NCBI RefSeq assembly: GCF_934230905.1
Contig: NZ_CAKQFJ010000001.1
Coordinates: 39,913-103,912, forward strand
Source of the DNA: an uncultured Veillonella sp.
GTDB taxonomy: Bacteria > Bacillota > Negativicutes > Veillonellales > Veillonellaceae
Length of the DNA: 64,000 nt
Direction: 5' to 3'
Shown: positions 27,156 to 35,608 of the stretch, in pieces
How the letters are laid out: every line of letters starts with the position of its first letter
Position numbering within the stretch: position 1 is the first letter of the stretch
The notes under the pieces: model-generated
The model's input: the letters and a program-made list of their open reading frames with translations, nothing else
Told to the model about the DNA's origin: nothing
Database searches by the model: none
Program-made: the position numbers and the translations under genes

Positions 27156-28109
27156 ATGATGAACGAACGAGTTGTAGTAGTTAATGCTAGCAAGATGAAT
27201 TATGATCATTTACTTGATTTTTCTGTTTTATCAAACGATGTACAGGTGTATGACGATAGCACTAATGAAGAAGTTATTGAACGTATTCAAGGAGCTGGCG
27301 TGGTGGTGACCAAAGAATTGCCAGTAGGGGCGGAGTTACTTTCACAATTCCCTGACTCAGTGAAACTCATCGTAGAAGCGGGTACTGGATATAATAATAT
27401 CGACCTTGATGAGGCGCGTGCAAAAGGAATTACGGTGTGCAATATCCCTGCATATAGCACAGAACGCGTAGCACATACAGTAATTATGATGCTTCTTAAC
27501 TTTGCATCTACTATGCAGCAACAAATCGGTATGCTTGCTAAAGGTGATCGCAGCAACTTTACAAAATATTTACAAGTGAGCCATACAGAAGTGAATGGTA
27601 AAACACTAGGTGTGGTCGGTGCTGGTCATATCGGCATGGAAGTTATTAAAGTAGCGAAAGCATTAGGTATGAATATTCTAATTCATACGCGTACACCAAA
27701 GTCTGATGGTGACGGTATTCGCTATGTAAGTCTTGATGAATTACTAACCAATAGTGATTATATTACCTTACATTGCCCATTGAATGAGCAAACTAAACAT
27801 ATGATTAATAAGGATACAATCGCTAAGATGAAATCATCGGCAGTTATCATTAATACGGGTCGTGGTGCACTTATTAATGAAGCTGATTTATGTGAAGCTT
27901 TAGCGGCTAAACGTATTGGTGGTGCAGGTCTCGATGTACAAGAGGTAGAACCTCCAGTTGAGGATAGCCCTTTATATACACTTGATAATGTTATTATTAC
28001 ACCTCATATGGGATGGAAAGGCTTAGAAACACGTCAACGATTGGTAGGTATTATTCGAGATAATGTACAAGCCTTTTTGAAAGGTGAACCTATCAATGTT
28101 GTATCATAA
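27156..28109 (+). CDS. D-isomer-specific 2-hydroxyacid dehydrogenase
   Basis: This 317-residue NAD(P)-dependent enzyme reduces 2-oxo acids to D-2-hydroxy acids. The Rossmann motif is GVVGAGHIG (about residues 151-159). The catalytic set is Arg in NTGRGALI, Glu in VQEVEPP and His in ITPHMGW. The substrate (glycerate, lactate or another) is not clear from sequence. AGGAGG precedes the ATG. An intrinsic terminator for this gene lies inside the convergent TetR gene. Confidence 0.87.
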   Translation: MMNERVVVVNASKMNYDHLLDFSVLSNDVQVYDDSTNEEVIERIQGAGVVVTKELPVGAELLSQFPDSVKLIVEAGTGYNNIDLDEARAKGITVCNIPAYSTERVAHTVIMMLLNFASTMQQQIGMLAKGDRSNFTKYLQVSHTEVNGKTLGVVGAGHIGMEVIKVAKALGMNILIHTRTPKSDGDGIRYVSLDELLTNSDYITLHCPLNEQTKHMINKDTIAKMKSSAVIINTGRGALINEADLCEALAAKRIGGAGLDVQEVEPPVEDSPLYTLDNVIITPHMGWKGLETRQRLVGIIRDNVQAFLKGEPINVVS

Positions 28110-28122
28110 TATTGTTAAATCA

Positions 28123-28686
28123 TTATAGAATCGGTTCTATAACGGCATGAAAGTAATTATCCAGTTCGGTGGGTGATTCTTTCATGCCTTTTTTTACCCA
28201 CCATAGCACCATTTCTACAAAGCTACCCGAAATATGATTGATGATAAAGTCATCGGGTAAATCGATATTTATCTTACGATTTTGATTAATAAAATAAGCT
28301 TGCACTAGTTCGTTAAGATTATCTCGAAAATAATGCAAGAAGATTTCATTATTTTGACTGGCTAATAGTTCAAGAATATTATTTTCTTTCTCTTGTAAAT
28401 GTTGTAATAAATGGCCAAACATAGAGAGGGGATGTACACTTTGAGGATATAAGCCGTGTGCATGAGGAACGTGATTAATGCTATCTTTGATATGCTTGAA
28501 TAAATCTTGTGAAAGAGCTTTTAATAAGTCTTCCTTTGTATCGAAGTGGGCATAAAATGTGGTTCTGCCTATATCTGCCGCGTCAATTATTTCTTGAACG
28601 GTTATTTTATCGTATGCTTTTGTAGATAATAATGTGTTAAATGCTAAGAATATGGCTTTTCGTGTTTTTTGCTGTCTACGATCCAT
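28123..28686 (-). CDS. TetR-family repressor next to a metal ATPase
   Basis: This 187-residue protein has an N-terminal helix-turn-helix (ITVQEIIDAADIGRTTFYAHF, about residues 28-48) and an all-helical ligand domain of the kind seen in SczA/DhaS-like members. It is divergent from the P-type ATPase gene, with two TGTTC/GAACA inverted repeats between them, so it probably controls itself and the ATPase. A metal-sensing role like that of SczA is an inference only. Confidence 0.8.
   Translation of the reverse strand: MDRRQQKTRKAIFLAFNTLLSTKAYDKITVQEIIDAADIGRTTFYAHFDTKEDLLKALSQDLFKHIKDSINHVPHAHGLYPQSVHPLSMFGHLLQHLQEKENNILELLASQNNEIFLHYFRDNLNELVQAYFINQNRKINIDLPDDFIINHISGSFVEMVLWWVKKGMKESPTELDNYFHAVIEPIL
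28144..28195 (+). terminator. Plus-strand terminator embedded in the TetR coding sequence
   Basis: GGCATGAAAG (28144-28153) pairs with CTTTCATGCC (28179-28188) and seven T follow. It lies 35 bases after the dehydrogenase stop codon, inside the antisense 3' end of the TetR gene. Confidence 0.7.
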
Positions 28687-28711
28687 GGTTACTCCTAATT
28701 TAGTACAAAAT

Positions 28712-28800
28712 AGCCCATTTGTTCTGTAATGAACAGATGGGCTCTTTTATATATTGTAATAAAATATTAGATTGATACAATAAAAAAGAACAAACTGTTC
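28712..28800. promoter_or_regulatory. Divergent TetR/ATPase operator region
   Basis: There are two inverted repeats with the same TGTTC/GAACA halves. One spans 28712-28743 (AGCCCATTTGTTC...GAACAGATGGGCT); the other is GAACAAACTGTTC at 28788-28800. They fit a TetR dimer binding to both divergent promoters. Confidence 0.5.
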
Positions 28801-28879
28801 GTTATTGTAGTTATTGTAATGTAAGTATAGTCATATTTCAATTGTTAGAATCGGAAACGTATAGTGGTGGGGTTATGAT

Positions 28880-30775
28880 ATGTTACAAAAAGTAATTGAT
28901 ATATTATCCGGACTGTATATGACTTTGTTGGCGGGCCTCTTTTTATTATTTGATGGAATTCCTCATATTGTAGAATCCTTCGGTGGTCATATGGGATTGC
29001 CTAATATATTTCCTTTTGCACCTTCCTGGGTTGCGGTTATAGTGTGTGGTATTCCTTTAGTATATTTGTCGATACGTCGCATCATTGTTAATGTGGGCAT
29101 CAGTAAGATTTCATCTGCACTTTTAATTACGATGGCGATGATTGCAGCCATTGCTATTGGTGATATATTTGCTGCTGGTGAAGTTGCTTTCATTATGTCT
29201 CTTGGTGCTCTTCTTGAAGAGGCAACGACAGAACGTGCAAAAAAGGGATTGCGTAAGCTGATTAGTTTAGCACCTGTTAAGGGCCGGAAAATCGAAGATG
29301 GGACGAATACAATGGTTCCTGTTGCATCCATTCAACGTGGTGATTTGCTACGAGTATTGCCTGGAGAAACAATTCCAGTAGACGGCAAAATCGTCAGTGG
29401 TGAGACGACCGTCGATCAAGCCATTATGACCGGCGAGTCGGTACCTGTTGATAAGATCGTTGGGGATGAAGTATTTGGTGGTACTATCAACTGTTATGGA
29501 GCCATTGATATTATTGCTACTAAGATTGGTAAAGATAGTTCTATTCAAAAAATGATTCAACTCATTAAAAATGCGGAGAATAAACAAGCCTCTATACAGC
29601 GTATAGCGGATACCGTTGCTAGTCGTTTAGTTCCTATAGCATTATTAATTGCTTGTATTGGATATATTGTAACGGGCAATATAATTGTTGGGGTTACGGT
29701 GCTAGTTGTATTTTGCCCGTGTGCATTAGTATTGGCTACGCCAACAGCAGTTATGGCTGCTATCGGACAGGCGACAAAGCATGGGGTCATCATTAAGTCA
29801 GGAGAAATCTTAGAAAAAATGGGTAAGGTTGATACACTTGCTTTTGATAAGACGGGAACGCTGACAAGTGGACGCTTAGCAGTGCAATCTATTGTTGTAG
29901 TTGATTCTATGTATACCGAGTCCGATATTCTTAAGTTAGCCGCATCAGCAGAGTCTAAAAGTGAACACCCTTTAGGAAAGGCTATAGTGGAGTATGCAAA
30001 AAAGAAATCTGCTAATATTATGGAACCTACAACTTTTACTATGGCTGTTGGAAAAGGTGTTATGGCAACAGTAAATGGTTGTGATGTGCTTTGCGGTAAT
30101 GAACGGCATCTCCTTGAGCATGGCATAGAGATAGAAACAGGAATTCAGCGTATTCTACATGAATGCAGATTAGAAGGGCAAGTATCTATTATTGTATCAG
30201 ATATGACACATATTATAGGTATTATTACACTGTCTGATACTATACGACCTGATGCGGACCGAATGATAGCGAATCTCCGTAATTTAAATATGAAAACAAC
30301 GCTGCTTACTGGTGATAGTAAGGCCGCAGGTGCATGCATTGGCCGTAAAGTCGGTATTACTGATGTATATGCAGAATTACTGCCTGAAGACAAGGTGCGT
30401 ATGATTGAAAAATTGCAATCGGAGCATCATACAGTTTGTATGATTGGTGATGGTGTCAATGATGCGCCAGCTATGAAAACGGCAGATGTAAGCATAGCTA
30501 TGGGTAGTATTGGTAGCGATATTGCTATAGAAACGGCAGATATAGCCTTGATGAACGAAGATCTAGCAAAAATTTCTTATATTAAACGACTCTCTGATGC
30601 GACTATTTCTACCATTAAACTTAGTATTACTTTATCCATGGTTATTAATGGTGTGGCAATATTGCTTTCCTTATTAGAGGTGCTAACGCCTACAACAGGT
30701 GCATTGGTGCACAATGTAGGGTCTTTTCTAGTCGTTTTAATTGCAGCCCGTTTATATGATAGACATATTGTTTAA
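28880..30775 (+). CDS. P1B-type heavy-metal-transporting ATPase
   Basis: This 631-residue metal exporter has the transmembrane CPC motif at 279-281, the phosphatase TGE at 184-186, phosphorylated Asp323 in FDKTGTLT, the nucleotide-binding HP motif (SEHPLGKA) and a GDGVNDAPA hinge. It lacks the N-terminal HMA or His-rich metal-binding domain. CPC fits Cu, Zn, Cd or Pb rather than Co. A cysteine also occurs at NCYG in the actuator domain. It is preceded by a divergent TetR gene and followed by a strong terminator. Confidence 0.92.
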   Translation: MLQKVIDILSGLYMTLLAGLFLLFDGIPHIVESFGGHMGLPNIFPFAPSWVAVIVCGIPLVYLSIRRIIVNVGISKISSALLITMAMIAAIAIGDIFAAGEVAFIMSLGALLEEATTERAKKGLRKLISLAPVKGRKIEDGTNTMVPVASIQRGDLLRVLPGETIPVDGKIVSGETTVDQAIMTGESVPVDKIVGDEVFGGTINCYGAIDIIATKIGKDSSIQKMIQLIKNAENKQASIQRIADTVASRLVPIALLIACIGYIVTGNIIVGVTVLVVFCPCALVLATPTAVMAAIGQATKHGVIIKSGEILEKMGKVDTLAFDKTGTLTSGRLAVQSIVVVDSMYTESDILKLAASAESKSEHPLGKAIVEYAKKKSANIMEPTTFTMAVGKGVMATVNGCDVLCGNERHLLEHGIEIETGIQRILHECRLEGQVSIIVSDMTHIIGIITLSDTIRPDADRMIANLRNLNMKTTLLTGDSKAAGACIGRKVGITDVYAELLPEDKVRMIEKLQSEHHTVCMIGDGVNDAPAMKTADVSIAMGSIGSDIAIETADIALMNEDLAKISYIKRLSDATISTIKLSITLSMVINGVAILLSLLEVLTPTTGALVHNVGSFLVVLIAARLYDRHIV

Positions 30776-30782
30776 ATAGACA

Positions 30783-30823
30783 AAATCCCCTCCGACCGGT
30801 TGTGTGGTCAGGGGGGATTTTTA
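30783..30823. terminator. Terminator after the metal ATPase
   Basis: AAATCCCCTCCGACC pairs with GGTCAGGGGGGATTT (one mismatch) and is followed by TT. Confidence 0.85.
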
Positions 30824-30888
30824 ATTAGGGCTATCATAGATCAAGTTTTGGTATATATGTGTATATATATCAAGGGAGGTAGTTATCC

Positions 30889-31674
30889 TCAAACTTGATT
30901 ATGATTCATTTGTGTTTTGATGGGACTCCACCAATGTCTACGATATGCTTTAATACCTTCTACAACGATTTTGCTCGCTTTCGCAGCTAAATCCTTTGTA
31001 GCAGGCGGGATGCCATCAAGGCGATAGGTGATACCTAACTCCTTGTATTTAGCAACACCCATCACATGATAGGGTAAACAGTCGACGGCTTGTAAGTTGC
31101 GTAAGGAGCCTAAAAAGAAACCTAGCCTGTAGTGTCGGTCGGCATTATCTGTGATGGTCGGTACCACAACATGACGTACCCAGAGCGGCACATTTATATC
31201 AGCTGTCAGTTTGGTGAATTGAAGGATTGGTTCTAAAGGCTGAGAGGTTAGCCATTTATGGACTGTAGGATCGATGTCCTTAATATCCAAAATGACGAGA
31301 CTGGTTACGCTTAGTAACTTACGGTAGGCCACCTCTTGGTGGGGATCAAAACAAATTCCACTTGTATCTAAGCAGGTATGGACGTTTCTTTCACGGAAAT
31401 ATGTGAAAAGCTCGATGACAAAATCAATTTGCATCAATGCTTCCCCACCTGTGACGGTAATGCCACCGTTTGTATAGAATTGACGGTTACGTTCGTATTG
31501 TTGCCAAATTTCTTCGACGGTCATGAGCTTAGTTTCGTGGCTATCCTCACTCCATGTGTCGGGATTATGGCAATAGGCACAACGCATGGGGCATCCTTGT
31601 AGGAATACCACCATACGCATGCCTGGACCATCAACCGTACCCATCGTTTCTAGTGAATGAATACGTCCTGTCAT
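30889..31674 (-). CDS. pflA: Pyruvate formate-lyase-activating enzyme
   Basis: This radical SAM enzyme generates the glycyl radical of pyruvate formate-lyase. It has 261 residues. The [4Fe-4S] cluster motif is Cys28-x3-Cys32-x2-Cys35 (GCPMRCAYCHNPD), followed by NGGITVTGGEALMQ, the SAM-binding GGE motif. It lies 12 bases after the small glycyl-radical gene and is the last gene of a pfl(large)-pfl(small)-pflA unit. Its target Gly is on the separate 79-residue protein, not on the large subunit. Confidence 0.93.
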   Translation of the reverse strand: MTGRIHSLETMGTVDGPGMRMVVFLQGCPMRCAYCHNPDTWSEDSHETKLMTVEEIWQQYERNRQFYTNGGITVTGGEALMQIDFVIELFTYFRERNVHTCLDTSGICFDPHQEVAYRKLLSVTSLVILDIKDIDPTVHKWLTSQPLEPILQFTKLTADINVPLWVRHVVVPTITDNADRHYRLGFFLGSLRNLQAVDCLPYHVMGVAKYKELGITYRLDGIPPATKDLAAKASKIVVEGIKAYRRHWWSPIKTQMNHNQV

Positions 31675-31686
31675 AGAAAACCTCGA

Positions 31687-31926
31687 TTAGATTTGTTGAT
31701 GGAATGTACGGGAAATAACTTCATCCTGTTGTTGTTTTGTCAATTTGTTGAAGTGTACTGCATAACCAGATACACGAACAGTCAATTGAGGATACAACTC
31801 AGGATGTTTTTGAGCGTCTAACAATGTTTCGCGAGTGAACACGTTAACGTTCAAATGGTGACCGCCTTTTTGAGAATAGCCGTCCAATAATTCTACCAAG
31901 TTATCCACTTGTTGTTGGTTGCTCAT
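31687..31926 (-). CDS. Small glycyl-radical subunit of a split pyruvate formate-lyase
   Basis: This 79-residue protein equals the C-terminal glycyl-radical domain of pyruvate formate-lyase (and of GrcA/YfiD). The radical site is RVSGYAV with Gly54, and HHLNVNVFTRETLLDAQKHPE and YPQLTVRVSGYAV align with the last 80 or so residues of E. coli PflB. AAGGAGG upstream fixes the ATG at 31926; the reading frame continues upstream without a better start. The preceding large gene lacks this domain entirely, so the two must combine to make an active enzyme. The start lies 67 bases beyond the stop of the large gene. Confidence 0.88.
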   Translation of the reverse strand: MSNQQQVDNLVELLDGYSQKGGHHLNVNVFTRETLLDAQKHPELYPQLTVRVSGYAVHFNKLTKQQQDEVISRTFHQQI

Positions 31927-31993
31927 GGGTATTCCTCCTTTCAACCAAAATACAAGTATTGATGCCGGTGAAAGCATACAATACGGCGGAAGA

Positions 31994-34111
31994 TTATTTG
32001 TCTTCCTTTATAGTAACATTTGGTTCGCTGCAAGCGAAGTTTGTATTGCTGTTAGGCAATTGAGAAGGGTCTAACTCAATATCAAAATCGCCTACGGATA
32101 CAAATGTTTCACCAGATTTACCTAATGCATCTGGAACGATGGAGAAGGTATTGGAAATACCGTCGGAACAATCGCGCCATGGCATTTTTGCAACGGAAGA
32201 TAACGAAGCTACAGCACCGTGAGAGTCACGACCATGCATAGGGTTGGCACCAGGCGCGAATGCTTGACCAGCTTTACGGCCGTCTGGTGTGGAACCTGTT
32301 GCAGTACCATATACTACGTTAGAAGTAATTGTTAACAAACTCATAGTAGGAACCGATTGACGGTATGTAGGATGTTTACGCACCTTGTTCATGAATGTGG
32401 ATACAACCATGGAAGCTAAGCTATCTACACGATCGTCATCGTTACCATATTTAGGGAATTCCCCTTCGATTTCGAAATCAACAGCAATGCCGTTTTCGTC
32501 ACGAATTGGTTTTACCTTAGCGTATTTAATAGCGGACAAGGAGTCAGCTACTACGGATAAACCAGCAATACCAGTTGCGAACCAACGAGTTACCTTGCGG
32601 TCATGCAATGCCATTTCTAGTTTTTCATAAGCATATTTATCATGCATGTAGTGAATGATGTTCAATGCGTTTACATATACGCCTGCCAACCATTCCATCA
32701 TGTCATCGAATTTTTCCCAGACTTCGTCAAAGTCTAAGTATTCGGATGTAATAGGGCGGTATTTAGGACCGATTTGTCTCTTAAGTTTTTCGTCAACGCC
32801 GCCGTTGATTGCATAAAGTAAGCATTTTGCTAGGTTAGAACGAGCGCCGAAGAATTGCATTTCTTTACCAATACGCATTGGGGATACGCAACATGCGATG
32901 GCGTAGTCATCACCAGAGTTAGGACGCATCAATTCATCATTTTCGTATTGGATAGAAGATGTTTCGATAGATAATTTCGCACAGAAACGGCGGAAGCCGA
33001 TTGGCATGCGAGGTGACCATAATACAGTGAGGTTTGGTTCTGGAGCAGAACCAAGGTTAGTCAATGTATGTAAGTAACGGAAGGACATTTTAGAAACCAA
33101 TGTACGGCCGTCAGTGCCCATACCACCGATAGATTCAGTGGTCCATACAGGGTCGCCTGTGAACAAGTTGTTGTATTCGTGGATACGTGCAAAGCGAACC
33201 ATACGTAATTTCATGATGAAATGATCTACGAACTCTTGAATTTGTTCTTCTGTATATGTGCCGTTGCGAAGGTCGCGTTCAGCGTAGATATCGAGGAATG
33301 TCGAGTTACGACCAATGGACATAGCCGCACCGTTTTGTTCTTTGATGGCGCCAAGGTAGCCAAAGTAAATCCATTGCATAGCTTCGCGAACGTCTTTTGC
33401 TGGCTCGGAGATATCGTAGCCATAGGACGCAGCCATTTCTTTTAATTCTTTCAAGGATCGGATTTGGTCTTTAATTTCTTCGCGGTCCCGGATTACGTCT
33501 TCGAGCATATCACCCATAGTGATGTTGAATTCTTGGTTTTTCTCTTCGATTAGGTAATCGATACCATATAATGCAATACGACGATAGTCACCGATAATAC
33601 GGCCACGGCTATACGCATCTGGTAACCCTGTTACGATGTGTGCTGTACGAGCGGCACGCATTTCTGGAGTGTATACATCGAATACACCATCATTGTGAGT
33701 TTTACGATGCTTTTTGAAGAAATCCTCTGTTTGAGGGTCCATTTTGAAACCGTATTCTTCGATAGCGGATTTTGCTGTACGGAGACCGCCATAAGGGAAC
33801 ATAGCGCGTTTTAACGGTTTATCAGTTTGTAAGCCTACAATTGTTTCAAGGTCTTTGTCGATATATCCTGGCGCATGCGCAGTGATGTGTGTAGCCACGG
33901 AAGTATCGGCATCAAGCATGCCACCTTTTTCGCGTTCTTCTTCGTATAGTTTCATTACCTTGTCCCACAATTTAGTAGTGCGTTCTGTAGGACCAACTAG
34001 GAAGGAGTCGTCCCCTTCATAGGGAACATAGTTTCTTTGGATAAAGTCGCGTACATCGATCGCTTTATCCCACACACCTGTGTTAAAATCTTTCCATGCA
34101 GTATGTTGCAT
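31994..34111 (-). CDS. pflB: Pyruvate formate-lyase large subunit lacking the glycyl-radical domain
   Basis: This enzyme cleaves pyruvate with CoA to acetyl-CoA and formate. It has 705 residues against about 760 for E. coli PflB. The catalytic cysteine pair is Cys407-Cys408 in AIACCVSPM. Homology continues to GISNTFSIVPDALGKSG, and then the expected glycyl-radical domain is missing. Instead there is a unique tail of some 35 residues (ending ACSEPNVTIKEDK). The missing domain is encoded by the next gene. The 368-base spacer upstream contains an ATTGTA...TACAAT repeat (34238-34263). Frame is open throughout, so this is not a simple pseudogene. Confidence 0.92.
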   Translation of the reverse strand: MQHTAWKDFNTGVWDKAIDVRDFIQRNYVPYEGDDSFLVGPTERTTKLWDKVMKLYEEEREKGGMLDADTSVATHITAHAPGYIDKDLETIVGLQTDKPLKRAMFPYGGLRTAKSAIEEYGFKMDPQTEDFFKKHRKTHNDGVFDVYTPEMRAARTAHIVTGLPDAYSRGRIIGDYRRIALYGIDYLIEEKNQEFNITMGDMLEDVIRDREEIKDQIRSLKELKEMAASYGYDISEPAKDVREAMQWIYFGYLGAIKEQNGAAMSIGRNSTFLDIYAERDLRNGTYTEEQIQEFVDHFIMKLRMVRFARIHEYNNLFTGDPVWTTESIGGMGTDGRTLVSKMSFRYLHTLTNLGSAPEPNLTVLWSPRMPIGFRRFCAKLSIETSSIQYENDELMRPNSGDDYAIACCVSPMRIGKEMQFFGARSNLAKCLLYAINGGVDEKLKRQIGPKYRPITSEYLDFDEVWEKFDDMMEWLAGVYVNALNIIHYMHDKYAYEKLEMALHDRKVTRWFATGIAGLSVVADSLSAIKYAKVKPIRDENGIAVDFEIEGEFPKYGNDDDRVDSLASMVVSTFMNKVRKHPTYRQSVPTMSLLTITSNVVYGTATGSTPDGRKAGQAFAPGANPMHGRDSHGAVASLSSVAKMPWRDCSDGISNTFSIVPDALGKSGETFVSVGDFDIELDPSQLPNSNTNFACSEPNVTIKEDK

Positions 34112-34479
34112 TTTGCACCTCCATAAAAGGATATAACTATAGATTTTTATGATTCTAGTTTACAATGATTATTTAAATCTCACAATATGTAAATGATATA
34201 AATTTTCAATACATAGTATGCGAATTTAGTAAGATAGATTGTAATTATATCAATAGATACAATTATAACTCACCATAAATACTGTTAATATATGTGTTTA
34301 TGGTTAGTTTTATAAATTGGATTAAAATGATATATATTTTATATTATTTATAGATAATGAAATTATATCTCATTAAATGGACAGATACCGTATATGGTGG
34401 ATAGCGTCAGTTGTGGAGAATAATATTTGATTAAGTATATAATTAATATGATTACATAGTAAGGAAGGGGTAGAATAGT
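34112..34479. promoter_or_regulatory. Divergent AT-rich spacer between pfl and EamA genes
   Basis: This 368-base spacer is about 75% AT. ATTGTA (34238-34243) and TACAAT (34258-34263) form an inverted repeat that could be an operator for pfl. No further gene or RNA is recognised. Confidence 0.3.
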
Positions 34480-35346
34480 ATGTCAAATCGAGTGAAGGCT
34501 ATCATAGGTGCGTTGGCCACTATAGCCGTTTGGGCGACGGCATTCCCATTTAGTAAAATTGCGTTACAACATGTAGACTCTTTAACGCTTTCAGTGGCTC
34601 GTGTTGTAGGGGGGGCTATGTTAATGCTTATCATTGGTGTGGTGAAAGGATTACAAATTCCTACGAGCTGGCGTGAGTGGGGATTATATACTGTACTTGG
34701 TATGACCGGTAATTTCGTATATCAGGTTGTATTTAATCAAGGTCTCCTTACTATTCCTGCAGCCACATCGAGTATCATTATGGCACTAACGCCTATGACA
34801 ACGGCCCTTATGGCATTGGTTGTGTACAAAGATTATATGAAGCCTATTGGATGGTTGTTCACAATCACCGCTTTTGCAGGTGTAGCCGTCATTATTCTTT
34901 GGAATGGGCCTATTAATGTTCCAATGGGGGCTTTTTGGACCTTATTTGGTATGATACTTTTTGCCATATATAATATCATTAATCGTGGGTTAAGTTTAAA
35001 AGGGCATGATCCGATAACCGTTGCTACCTGGTCTATGTTTACTGGCGCGATTATGGCGTTACCTTTTGTTTCTCAATCGGTTGCCAATATTGTTGTTGCC
35101 CCTGTAAGTACTTGGTTGGCTATTATGTACTTAGCTTGTTTTTCTAGTGCACTAGGTTTTGTATTTTGGAGTTATGCATTGGAACATGCAGAATGCGTAT
35201 CCGATGTGACAAACTTTATGTATCTATCTCCGGTTGTTGCAGCCATAGTGGCGGCCTTTTTATTGGAGGAATATCCTAATATGGGCCTCTATATTGGCGC
35301 GCCTGTTATTTTAGGATCCTTATATCTATTTAATCGATATAGATAA
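34480..35346 (+). CDS. EamA/DMT-family permease
   Basis: This 288-residue protein has ten predicted helices in two EamA repeats. The family hallmark is near the N-terminus (AVWATAFPFSKIALQHV, about residues 16-32), and the second repeat ends with SSALGFVFWSYALEH...SPVVAAIVAAFLLEE. Most relatives export amino acids or metabolites; the substrate is unknown. A run of seven G at about 34609-34615 lies in codons 43-46. Confidence 0.8.
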   Translation: MSNRVKAIIGALATIAVWATAFPFSKIALQHVDSLTLSVARVVGGAMLMLIIGVVKGLQIPTSWREWGLYTVLGMTGNFVYQVVFNQGLLTIPAATSSIIMALTPMTTALMALVVYKDYMKPIGWLFTITAFAGVAVIILWNGPINVPMGAFWTLFGMILFAIYNIINRGLSLKGHDPITVATWSMFTGAIMALPFVSQSVANIVVAPVSTWLAIMYLACFSSALGFVFWSYALEHAECVSDVTNFMYLSPVVAAIVAAFLLEEYPNMGLYIGAPVILGSLYLFNRYR

Positions 35347-35458
35347 GTTGGTTTTCTTAGTGGCTGAATCGTTTCGATTTGATGTAGATTTGATGTAAAA
35401 GCGATAAAATTAGATGTGTAGGAATGTAAATCCTTATAATATAGAAACTATATATAAA

Positions 35459-35494
35459 GAACCTCAACCTTTTAATTGGTGAGGTTCTTTTTTT
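35459..35494 (+). terminator. Terminator before the met operon
   Basis: GAACCTCA pairs with TGAGGTTC and is followed by eight T. Confidence 0.8.
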
Positions 35495-35496
35495 GT

Positions 35497-35564
35497 TTGA
35501 CAGTCCTTATAAATTGTAGTAATCTAGGTATATAATTAAAACATACCTTTTAGATATGTTTTAA
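35497..35564 (+). promoter_or_regulatory. metNIQ promoter and inverted repeat
   Basis: TTGACA (35497-35502), a 17-base spacer and TAATCT (35520-35525) form a strong promoter. Downstream is a perfect inverted repeat, TTAAAACATA (35536-35545) and TATGTTTTAA (35555-35564), in the leader. No SAM-I riboswitch fold fits the 44 remaining bases before the start codon. Confidence 0.6.
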
Positions 35565-35608
35565 AAGAAGATTAATTACTAGTAAGTTACAAGGAAAGAG
35601 GTGGTACA

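Noticed and set aside
31687..31926. Calling the small glycyl-radical gene a GrcA spare part
   Set aside because: The adjacent PFL has no radical domain of its own, so the protein is more likely an essential subunit than a repair factor.
34609..34615. Run of seven G in the EamA gene as a phase-variation switch
   Set aside because: The tract is short and the frame is intact; there is no sign of variable length.
35526..35608. SAM riboswitch before metN
   Set aside because: The leader is too short and lacks the conserved S-box stems.
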